A stretch of DNA of 64,000 nucleotides from JAADHX01 sp964569385 (GTDB taxonomy: Bacteria; Actinomycetota; Acidimicrobiia; Acidimicrobiales; Poriferisodalaceae). This document shows positions 7,789 to 15,159 of this stretch, piece by piece. Every line of letters begins with the position of its first letter. Position 1 is the stretch's first letter. The DNA lies in contig CAZMUM010000028.1 of the NCBI GenBank assembly GCA_964569385.1, positions 1-64,000 on the forward strand, read 5' to 3'. The notes below the pieces were generated by a model. That model saw only the letters and a list, made by a program, of their open reading frames with translations. It was not told where the DNA came from and did no database searches. The position numbers and the translations under genes are program-made.

Positions 7789-9972
7789 ATGCGAGGACTA
7801 ATTCGGGCAGTTGCCGCCTTGGCGATTCTGACTGCTTCGGTAGCGGTGGATTCGGTGGTTAACGGAACGCCTGCTTCGGCCGACGGCTCGATCACCATCT
7901 ATCGAACCCAAGGTGGATGCGAGACGGTCATCGACTACGGCGTTGGCTTGCAGGGGTCCGGCTCTGGGACCATCGAGGTTCCTGATGGGCCTGGGCCAGT
8001 CGTGGCCGCGTTCGCCGTGTGGGCGGGCCAAGACGATACGACACCGAACGACATTGCCCCAGGGGGTGATCGTGCCGATAGCACCCTGACCATCAACGCC
8101 GTCGAAGTTGTCGGTATTCAGCCAGACGGCGAAGCTGGCGTGGCTCCCTCTGGCCTTCCCGACACTTGGTATGCCTGGTACGCCGACGTTGGTCCCGACG
8201 GCTATGACTTGGTCAACGGCACAGGCGCTGGCACCCTCAATGTGTCGAGCTACGACAGCGATGTCGGGCGCTACAACAATGGTCTAAGCCTGGTTGTGGT
8301 CTACTCGGTCGAACCCTGCGAGGTGCCGTCGCTGGTCGAGGTGCGCGCCGGCGTCGACTACTACTGGCAGGGGCTCCCTGACGGTGAGGGCGTCACGCTT
8401 CCCATCATCTACAACGTCGCACCAATCGACACCGACCGCACCGCGCGGTTCTTCATCAATCATGCGGGAACCGATTCCCTGCAAACCGAGTGCCGCGGCG
8501 ATGCCATCTGGATCCTCGCTGGCAGCGGCACACCACCTGACAACATCGTGACCATCGACCCGGACACCGGCGCGGGCATTGGTGCCAATGGCGGTGTCGA
8601 AGCAATCGACGATCCCTTCGGATCCGACGCACTTCCGTGCGTTCTCGAAGCTAACCCGGCCCCCGATGCTCCGTACGAGATTGGGCACCCTTACCCTGGC
8701 GGAGCCGCGGATGCACCGTACCGAGTCACGAGCGTCGAGCGAGACTTCCAGCCAGAGTGGACATCGCTACGTTTCGATATGATCGTGCCTGCAGGGTCTG
8801 CTTGGGTCATGTTCCAACTCGAGTCAGAGGCCGATCAACTCGGCGAGTCCGGTGCCTCGGTCGGCGGTGGACCGTTCGTCCTGAGCCCTCCCGCTTCGGT
8901 TGTTCTCGATCTCGAAATCGACGTCGAGTTGGCAAAATCGGTGTCTCTCGACCCAGCCGGACCTTTCACCGACGAGGTCGTTGGCACGGTCGGTGGAACA
9001 GTGTTCTGGGAGGTCACGGTCGAAGCTAAGTCCGAGAGCCCCGATGGCGTCGTGCTCGGGTCTGCCTCGGGCGTCACAGTCACCGACATTGCACCAGTTG
9101 GCGTCACCTTGGTGAGCGCGACTGGCGACGGGAGTGTCGACATCGCGACGGGTATCTGGACCATCGGCGACCTTGCGGCCGGCTCATCAGCCACCGTGGT
9201 ACTTGAGTCGACCATCGACACCGTTGGCCGCTTCGTGAATCTTGCCGACGTAGCGAGCCACGTCGAAGACGACATCGATTCGACCCCTGGCAACGGCCAA
9301 GCAGAAGAAGACGACGACGACTCAGCCGCCGTTTCGGCCTCGCTGATCGATGTGGAGCTCACCAAGACCGTCGATGGCGAGGCTGGGCCAGTCGATCGAG
9401 AACGAGGCGACACAATTACATACTCGGTGGTGGTGGAAGCCAAGGCCGCGACCGACGACGGTGTCGCTTTGTCCGACGTGACCGGACTGACCGTCAACGA
9501 CGTGTTACCAAGCGCGGTGACGTTCGTGTCGGCTACCGGCGACGGTACCTACGATGCGTCAACGGGCGTGTGGACCATAGGCGATCTTGTGGCGGGCTCC
9601 TCGGCCACTATCGACATGGTCGTCACCATTAACGACGACGCGCCACTTGAGTTTATTAACTCGGCCGAAGTTGTTACTCACGATCAGCCCGACATCGATT
9701 CGACACCGGGCAATGGTCCGCAGGACCCGACCGAGGACGACGATGCCGAAGTAACGGTCAAGGTCCCAACGGTCGAGTCCGAAACCGAGCAGCCCACCAC
9801 CACCACCACGACCACGACGACAACGCCTCCCGATAGCAGCGAGGAGCTGCCAGTAACGGGTGTCGAGTCTGGCGACCTCGGCTGGTTGGGTCTGCTCGTG
9901 TTGATCCTGGGTGCCAACTTGGTGCTGATGGCAACGTCGCTTGATCGGCTCGTGCCTCGACGACGTAGCTAG
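7789..9972 (+). CDS. LPVTG-anchored surface protein with two DUF11-type repeats
   Basis: The 727-residue product begins with a signal peptide (cleavage expected after Ala31 in TPASA). A unique N-terminal domain of about 340 residues follows, then two related modules at about 377-505 and 519-655. These share the phrases VSATGDG, WTIGDL, AGSSAT and DIDSTPGNG followed by acidic residues, which is the DUF11 surface-repeat pattern. A threonine-rich linker follows, then LPVTG near 687, a hydrophobic helix and the basic end PRRRS. This is a sortase substrate layout, so the protein should be wall-linked. No sortase gene is in the window. GAGGAG precedes the ATG at 7789. The partner or ligand is unknown. 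Confidence 0.85.
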   Translation: MRGLIRAVAALAILTASVAVDSVVNGTPASADGSITIYRTQGGCETVIDYGVGLQGSGSGTIEVPDGPGPVVAAFAVWAGQDDTTPNDIAPGGDRADSTLTINAVEVVGIQPDGEAGVAPSGLPDTWYAWYADVGPDGYDLVNGTGAGTLNVSSYDSDVGRYNNGLSLVVVYSVEPCEVPSLVEVRAGVDYYWQGLPDGEGVTLPIIYNVAPIDTDRTARFFINHAGTDSLQTECRGDAIWILAGSGTPPDNIVTIDPDTGAGIGANGGVEAIDDPFGSDALPCVLEANPAPDAPYEIGHPYPGGAADAPYRVTSVERDFQPEWTSLRFDMIVPAGSAWVMFQLESEADQLGESGASVGGGPFVLSPPASVVLDLEIDVELAKSVSLDPAGPFTDEVVGTVGGTVFWEVTVEAKSESPDGVVLGSASGVTVTDIAPVGVTLVSATGDGSVDIATGIWTIGDLAAGSSATVVLESTIDTVGRFVNLADVASHVEDDIDSTPGNGQAEEDDDDSAAVSASLIDVELTKTVDGEAGPVDRERGDTITYSVVVEAKAATDDGVALSDVTGLTVNDVLPSAVTFVSATGDGTYDASTGVWTIGDLVAGSSATIDMVVTINDDAPLEFINSAEVVTHDQPDIDSTPGNGPQDPTEDDDAEVTVKVPTVESETEQPTTTTTTTTTTPPDSSEELPVTGVESGDLGWLGLLVLILGANLVLMATSLDRLVPRRRS

Positions 9973-10021
9973 TTAGCCGCCCAAACGGTGCGCGCGGAAC
10001 CAGCCCGAATGACGATGATGT

Positions 10022-10059
10022 AGTTTGGCCATGACCTCGGGAGGGTTCGTGGCCAAACT
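10022..10059 (+). promoter_or_regulatory. Hairpin enclosing the tdk ribosome-binding site
   Basis: AGTTTGGCCA (10022-10031) and TGGCCAAACT (10050-10059) are perfect 10 bp inverted copies. The 18-base loop holds GGGAGGG, the likely ribosome site of tdk, and the GTG start at 10049 sits on the loop/stem boundary. Folding would hide the start codon. It could equally be a protein-binding operator. Confidence 0.6.
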
Positions 10060-10663
10060 GCGCTTCTATTACGGAACAATGGGTGCCGGTAAAAGCACCA
10101 TGGCTCTTCAGATCCATCACAACCTTGTCAAACACTCACAGGGCCTACTCATCACCCAACACGACCGCGACGGTCGCTCTGTCAGCTCGGCCCTCGGCGT
10201 ATCGGCCGCAGCTGAGGTCATTGGGCCCCACGACGATCTTTTCACGCTGGCCTCGACCGAGATTTCGTCTCGCGGCGAGGTCGACTTCATGGTTTGTGAC
10301 GAGGCCCAGTTCTACCTGAGTTGTCAGATCGATCAGCTTGTGCGGGTAGTCGACGATCTAGACATCGATGTGTTCGCGTTCGGCCTATTGACCGACTTTA
10401 TGGGTCATCTGTTTCCCGCGACCGCTCGATTGCTCGAGATGGCCGATGAACGCAACGAGATTCAAGTTGAGTCGCGCTGTTGGTGTGGCGAACTCGCGAC
10501 CCACAATGCACGCCTCGTCGATGGCGTTCAGGTGTATCACGGCGACGTTGTTGTGGTCGACGACGGAAGCGATACCGCTATCAGCTACGAACTGCGTTGT
10601 CGGCGACACTGGATTGATGGCGAGGGAAAACCTGCAAAGGAATCGCTTCGCAGCGTCGGTTAG
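10049..10663 (+). CDS. tdk: Thymidine kinase
   Basis: Phosphorylates thymidine to dTMP in the salvage pathway. The 204-residue protein starts MAKLRFYYGTMGAGKST, with the Walker A loop at 9-17. It has the Walker B/catalytic DEAQF near 84-88 and a structural zinc site formed by CWC near 150 and CRRH near 188, all typical of the TK1/type II family. GTG at 10049 was chosen because GGGAGGG lies just upstream and family members begin MAKL; an ATG at 10031 and a TTG at 10025 also lie in frame but lack a ribosome site. The start lies inside a 10 bp hairpin. It is convergent with hemH. Confidence 0.93.
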   Translation: MAKLRFYYGTMGAGKSTMALQIHHNLVKHSQGLLITQHDRDGRSVSSALGVSAAAEVIGPHDDLFTLASTEISSRGEVDFMVCDEAQFYLSCQIDQLVRVVDDLDIDVFAFGLLTDFMGHLFPATARLLEMADERNEIQVESRCWCGELATHNARLVDGVQVYHGDVVVVDDGSDTAISYELRCRRHWIDGEGKPAKESLRSVG

Positions 10664-10676
10664 GCTAACGCCGATG

Positions 10677-11741
10677 CTACGGCGCGGGGCAGCAGTTAGC
10701 TGCACACGAGCCCTGGCGGGGTCCGAGCGGGCCCAGACTCAGCGGCTCGGCCCCTTCGAGTAACTGCTCCTCGATGAGCTCGCGGATCATTGTCACGAAT
10801 CGCGGGTGTGTGCCAGCCGTAGCTGCTCTTACCAACGTAAGCCCGCACGATTCGGCAGCCTCGCGCGCTCCAGTGTCGAGGTCGTAGACGACCTCCCGGT
10901 GATCAGACAGAAAGCCCAACGGAACGAGCACTACGGCGGCCGCAGAGCCGTCGTTTGCAAGTGTCTGCAGATGACGGCGAACGTCGGGTTCGAGCCAGGG
11001 CACGTGCGGGGGACCGCTACGACTCTGAAACACCAAGTCGAACGGCACGTCAGCTCGGTCGATTCTGGCCATGATTAGCTCCGACGCATCGTGAAGTTGA
11101 TCGACGTAGTCGCTTGTCGCTGCCATTGATATGGGGATGCTGTGGGCGCTAAAGACGACGCGAAGGTCAGCGGCCGACGACGAATCGAGCGCGCCGACTG
11201 CCTCGTCCACGCGCTGAACCATTGTTTCGACGAAGCCTGGATGGTTCCAGAACGACCTGAGCTTGTGCAGCGCCAACGGTGCCGATACTGATGCCGTTGC
11301 CGCGGCGAGGTCGTCGCGATATTGGCGACATCCCGAATAGCTGCTGAACGCTGACGTCACAAACACCAATGCGTTGCGTACACCGTCGTCGACCATCTGT
11401 TTGGCTGTGTCGGCAACAAGCGGGTGCCAATTTCGATTGCCGAAGTAGACTTTTAGGTTGATGTCGTGGGCCGCGAGTTCGATCTCGAGAGCAGCGATGA
11501 GTGAACGGTTCTGGTCGTTGATGGGGCTCTTCCCGCCCGAGCTGGCGTATTGCTTAGCTACCTCGGCCAACCGCTCGGCTGGAACGTTGCGACCGCTTGT
11601 CACGTTCTCGAGAAACGGTATGACATCTTCGGGTCGCTCTGGGCCGCCAAAGGACATCAGCAAAATGGCGTCATACGTTCCGGTGCCCGCTTCGTTGGCC
11701 TTCACAGGCTGCACAGTATCGGTCGGGAGCTTCTTGGGCAC
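10677..11741 (-). CDS. hemH: Ferrochelatase with C-terminal cysteine cluster
   Basis: Inserts ferrous iron into a porphyrin in haem synthesis; actinobacterial members act on coproporphyrin III (also named CpfC). Family landmarks are YDAILLMSFGGPERPEDV at the start, YFGNRNWHPLV, VFVTSAFSSYSGCRQYRDD and FSAHSIPI with the catalytic His. The C-terminus GSCAANCCPAP carries three cysteines which, with an internal Cys, match the [2Fe-2S] site of actinobacterial ferrochelatases. The start is uncertain: GTG at 11741 gives 354 residues, and GTG at 11714 or 11705 are alternatives. The frame stays open to 11861 but that would overlap the divergent gene. No other haem gene is adjacent. Confidence 0.92.
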   Translation of the reverse strand: MPKKLPTDTVQPVKANEAGTGTYDAILLMSFGGPERPEDVIPFLENVTSGRNVPAERLAEVAKQYASSGGKSPINDQNRSLIAALEIELAAHDINLKVYFGNRNWHPLVADTAKQMVDDGVRNALVFVTSAFSSYSGCRQYRDDLAAATASVSAPLALHKLRSFWNHPGFVETMVQRVDEAVGALDSSSAADLRVVFSAHSIPISMAATSDYVDQLHDASELIMARIDRADVPFDLVFQSRSGPPHVPWLEPDVRRHLQTLANDGSAAAVVLVPLGFLSDHREVVYDLDTGAREAAESCGLTLVRAATAGTHPRFVTMIRELIEEQLLEGAEPLSLGPLGPRQGSCAANCCPAP

Positions 11742-11796
11742 TCTCGTAGCGTAAGCGCCGCCCAATGCGTCACCACTCGCAGGTACGCTTTGAGCT

Positions 11797-12450
11797 GTGA
11801 CCAGGGGTGACGTGTTCGAGAACGACGACAGCGAGCTGCACGTTGCCGAACTAGCCGCCACCGGTGGGCCGGCGTTTGAGCTTTGGCGAGTACCCGATCA
11901 CTCCAGGACTCTGGTGCTCGCCGATTTCGAGTTGGCCGATATTCGTCACATCGTCGACGCCGGTGGTGCCGTCGTGGTTCATCAGAACGATCGCAAACGC
12001 GCGACTGCGGTGGTTGAACTGCATGCTGGCCCCGATCTGGAGATGATCGATACCCGAGAAGTCGACGACGATGGGGTCAACAGGGTCATAGTCGACCTCG
12101 AGACTGCCTACACCGCCGGCGACCTGCCGACGGCGGGGCTCATCAAAGCCCGCCTCGCCGCAGCCGGAATCGACTCGGTCCTGCGGTACGACCCCACCCT
12201 GGGGGTTGCTGCGCACCTGGCGCCGGACAGGACGGTGCGCGTGCAGGTTGCGACAGAAGACATCGAGCGAGCTCGAATCGAGCTCGACGGCGACGACCTC
12301 GACACGGGAACAGCTGAGTTTCAGTCCAGGGCGTGGTCGACTCCTTGGCGGCGCATTGGTGCCGGATCACTGCTTGTGTTCTTGGTGTGCTTGCTTTTGC
12401 CGTTCGTGCTTGTCGTGGCGTATCTGATCCTCACGCGGGTCATTGCATGA
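11797..12450 (+). CDS. Membrane-anchored protein with DUF2007-like domain
   Basis: A 217-residue protein of unknown function. The N-terminal 80 residues contain VAELAATGGPAFELWRV, a segment repeated in the next gene. Residues 105-165 (TAGDLPTAGLIKARLAAAGI followed by VRVQVATEDIERARIEL) resemble DUF2007, a small putative signal-transducing fold. A single helix at 191-213 forms a C-terminal membrane anchor with the soluble part probably inside the cell. The GTG start at 11797 has no strong ribosome site. Its stop overlaps the ATG of the next gene (ATGA), so the two are translationally coupled. Confidence 0.75.
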   Translation: MTRGDVFENDDSELHVAELAATGGPAFELWRVPDHSRTLVLADFELADIRHIVDAGGAVVVHQNDRKRATAVVELHAGPDLEMIDTREVDDDGVNRVIVDLETAYTAGDLPTAGLIKARLAAAGIDSVLRYDPTLGVAAHLAPDRTVRVQVATEDIERARIELDGDDLDTGTAEFQSRAWSTPWRRIGAGSLLVFLVCLLLPFVLVVAYLILTRVIA

Positions 12451-13208
12451 CAAGCGGCGACGACGACCAAACGAACCAAGCCAAGACACCCAGCTCTGCG
12501 TCGAGCGAACCCAACCGCGACGAGACCATCCCCGACGAATCCAGCCGCGATGAGGTTCAGATACTTGATGTCTCAGCCGACGACGACGAGATTGTAGATA
12601 CCGAGCAAGCTCTGGCGGATGAGGCCGGGGCACTCGAGGTCGCAACGCGTCAACCTCCGATCGCTCCGCTGCTGATGGAGCTCGGCATCGAGGTCGACGA
12701 TCTGGCTGTTGCCGAGTTGGCTGCCACCGGGGGTCCTGTCTACGATCTGACCGAGTTCGACGATGTCGAAGAGGTTGGTCAACTGCTAGATCTCCTGGAC
12801 ACCATGAGCGTCCGTTGGGGGCTCGACCGGTCGGGTCAGTTGATTGTTCACTACAACGACGAGGCTGCCGTCGATGCGATGATCGAACGAGTCTTCGAGG
12901 ACCCATTCGCGGACGGTCGCGACTCCAGCCATCGACCAGACTCCGAAGCTTTGCTGACGGACACCGGATTCGAGTTTGCCGATGGCAACCTAACTATCGA
13001 CGTAAGCGAACCTTCCGTACCCTCAACTGGCAACGGTTCGTCGTCGAGTCACGGAGTGAGCGATGTGGAAGGTCGCCCCGCTATCGACGACCTCATCGCC
13101 GCCCCGTCGCCGGTTACCGCTGGTCGAACACCGTGGTGGGTCGCCGCCATAGGGCTTGTGGCATTGTTTGGCGCCCTAGTTGCACTGTTTATCGTGTTCG
13201 TCGTCTAA
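12447..13208 (+). CDS. Membrane-anchored paralogue of the preceding protein
   Basis: A 253-residue unknown protein. It has a charged, low-complexity N-terminus rich in Asp, Glu and Ser (about 1-60), then a domain with DLAVAELAATGGPVYDL that clearly resembles VAELAATGGPAFEL of the upstream gene, and a C-terminal transmembrane helix at 229-252. The DUF2007-like part of its neighbour is absent. The ATG overlaps the upstream stop by four bases, and a longer upstream frame was rejected because of this coupling. Shared motif, shared topology and coupling suggest the two proteins work as a pair, but no function can be assigned. Confidence 0.75.
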   Translation: MTSGDDDQTNQAKTPSSASSEPNRDETIPDESSRDEVQILDVSADDDEIVDTEQALADEAGALEVATRQPPIAPLLMELGIEVDDLAVAELAATGGPVYDLTEFDDVEEVGQLLDLLDTMSVRWGLDRSGQLIVHYNDEAAVDAMIERVFEDPFADGRDSSHRPDSEALLTDTGFEFADGNLTIDVSEPSVPSTGNGSSSSHGVSDVEGRPAIDDLIAAPSPVTAGRTPWWVAAIGLVALFGALVALFIVFVV

Positions 13209-13216
13209 CAAGGCCC

Positions 13217-13981
13217 CTAAGCAGTCGTGGCGATTCCTCCGTCGACGGGCAACACCACGCCGGTGATGTAACTAGCTGCTGGTGAAGCCAAGAAGATGGC
13301 GGTTCCGGCCATGTCGGAAGGTCGGCCAATCCGCTTCATTGGGGCCGAGTCGGCGATGGCGTCGCCGAATGCGTCGAGTGTCGCGGCCATCATCTGACTC
13401 TCAAAGGGCCCAGGAGCGATCGCGTTGACCGTGATCTCGGGGGCGAGATGTTTAGCCAGAACAGCGCTCATGTGATGGACAGCGGCCTTCGAAGCCGAAT
13501 ACGAGAAGGTCTCAAGAGCCGGATGCTGGATTCCATCGATGGAACCAATGTTGATCACCCTCGAAGGATCGTCGTCGGACGAGCCGGCCTTGAGCATCGG
13601 AATCAGGTGCTTAGTGAGGTTGAACACACCCTTGACGTTGAGGTTCAGTACTCGGTCCCATGCTGCGTCGGGGAACTCGGCCAGGGGAGCACCCCAGTTG
13701 GCTCCAGCGTTGTTGACGAGGATGTCGAGGTGGTCTTCGCGGTCGGTGATTTCACCCGCCAACCGGATGCACTCGGCCTCGGTCGATAGGTCGGCGGGAA
13801 TGGCGATGCACTCGCCGATCTTCGACAGCTCGGCGGCAACTTCTTGGCACACGTCAGCCTTGCGCGACGAGATATATACCTTCGCGCCTTCCTCTATGAA
13901 TCCGGTGGCGATCATTAGCCCGATGCCGCGGCTTCCGCCGGTGACCAGAGCGATCTTGCCTTTGATTGAGAACCTATCCAT
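13217..13981 (-). CDS. SDR-family oxidoreductase
   Basis: The 254-residue protein is a classical short-chain dehydrogenase. It has the NAD(P)-binding TGGSRGIG at 14-21, NNAG near 90, the catalytic Ser of IGSIDGIQ and the YSASK Tyr/Lys pair near 156, and the C-terminal VDGG motif. SSRK after the second strand, with basic residues, suggests NADPH. Many homologues act on acyl or keto intermediates, but the substrate cannot be deduced here. ATG at 13981 is preferred because GAGGG lies upstream and the usual N-terminus begins there. It is divergent from the serine hydrolase. Confidence 0.9.
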   Translation of the reverse strand: MDRFSIKGKIALVTGGSRGIGLMIATGFIEEGAKVYISSRKADVCQEVAAELSKIGECIAIPADLSTEAECIRLAGEITDREDHLDILVNNAGANWGAPLAEFPDAAWDRVLNLNVKGVFNLTKHLIPMLKAGSSDDDPSRVINIGSIDGIQHPALETFSYSASKAAVHHMSAVLAKHLAPEITVNAIAPGPFESQMMAATLDAFGDAIADSAPMKRIGRPSDMAGTAIFLASPAASYITGVVLPVDGGIATTA

Positions 13982-14109
13982 TGGTAACCCTCGTGATTCG
14001 CCAGTCGTCAGCGAGCGACGATACGTCGACATGGGTGCGGTCGCCAATTGAGTCCAGCATTGTTGTTGTCGCTAGCTTGCTCGCAAACCTCGTTTGGAGC
14101 AGCTCCGTG

Positions 14110-15156
14110 ATGAATCCCATTGAGGTCGTCGACAACGACCTCGACTTCGGTCCGATCCACCGGCGCATGCAGTGGTATGTCGACCAGGAAATACTGCCGT
14201 GCTGCAACACCTTGACGATGCGTGGCACCGACGTGCTCGACTACGCCACCTTCGGATACATGGATATCGAATCCAAGAAGCCACTCACCGAAGATGCAAT
14301 CTTTCGCATGTACTCGAACACCAAGATCGTGACGTCGGTCGCGGCCATGATGCTCTGGGAGAGGGGAGCCTTTGGTCTCGATGATGCCTTGGCAACGTAT
14401 CTTCCTGACTTCGCCGACATGCGTGTTCTGGCTGAGGGGGCCACATCGGTTTCAGACACTGTGCCCGCTGACAGCGAAATCTCGATTCGTCAGATAATGA
14501 GCCACAGCGCAGGGCTGTCGTATGGGTTTATCGAGCCAGAGTCGGTCATCGATCAGGCGTACTCGGCAGACAACGTTGAGAGCATGAGCCGCACGCTCGG
14601 GGAACTGTGCGCGGTGCTTGCCGAGCTTCCGCTGACCTACCACCCCGGAAAAGCATGGCGATACAGCTACTCAACCGATGTGCTCGCAAGGCTCATCGAG
14701 GTGTGGTCTGGTCAGAGTTTCAGCGACTTCCTGGGCGACCACATCTTCACACCGCTTGGCATGATCGATACCGGGTTCTGGGTACCGGACAACAAACGCG
14801 ACCGGTTCACAACCATGTACATGCCAAACGATCTTCTCGATCCGATGAAGGGCGGCCTGACCAAGATCGACGATCCCCACGATGGTCCTTGCACACAGCC
14901 ACGGCCGATGTGTTCTGGCGGTGGCGGTCTTGTCTCGACCGCCAGTGACTACTTGTCGTTCGTGCAGATGTTGGTGTCTGGTGGCACCTGGGCCGGCGCC
15001 GAGATCCTCACCCCGGCCTCGCTCGACCTGATGAAAAAAAATCAGCTCCCCGATGGCGTCGGAGTCAACTTTCCCATGTGGGACATGCCAGGAACCGGGT
15101 TCGGTCTAGGTCTGGCGTTGAAGGTCGAAGTGGCCTACGACATAGCGGGCGCTTAA
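14110..15156 (+). CDS. Beta-lactamase-fold serine hydrolase, C-terminally truncated
   Basis: Resembles class C beta-lactamase/esterase-type proteins. The catalytic Ser-x-x-Lys is SNTK at 69-72 and the Tyr motif is in WRYSYSTD near 184; HSAGLSYGF, PLGMIDTGFWV and CSGGGGLVSTASDYLSFVQM are further family landmarks. The product stops at 348 residues, shortly after GFGLGLALKVEVAYDIAGA. Relatives usually continue for several dozen residues with a WGG-containing segment supplying the third active-site motif. That motif is absent, and the next gene on the other strand ends three bases later, so a deletion is likely and activity is doubtful. GGAGC precedes the ATG at 14110. Confidence 0.8.
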   Translation: MNPIEVVDNDLDFGPIHRRMQWYVDQEILPCCNTLTMRGTDVLDYATFGYMDIESKKPLTEDAIFRMYSNTKIVTSVAAMMLWERGAFGLDDALATYLPDFADMRVLAEGATSVSDTVPADSEISIRQIMSHSAGLSYGFIEPESVIDQAYSADNVESMSRTLGELCAVLAELPLTYHPGKAWRYSYSTDVLARLIEVWSGQSFSDFLGDHIFTPLGMIDTGFWVPDNKRDRFTTMYMPNDLLDPMKGGLTKIDDPHDGPCTQPRPMCSGGGGLVSTASDYLSFVQMLVSGGTWAGAEILTPASLDLMKKNQLPDGVGVNFPMWDMPGTGFGLGLALKVEVAYDIAGA

Positions 15157-15159
15157 CCG

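Noticed and set aside
8835..9497. Long open frame on the minus strand opposite the LPVTG protein gene
   Set aside because: Ser/Thr-rich shadow of a repeat-coding region with no ribosome site and no protein-like pattern.
9684..9917. Valine-rich minus-strand frame near 9800
   Set aside because: The run is the complement of the threonine-rich linker of the LPVTG protein and is not a transmembrane protein.
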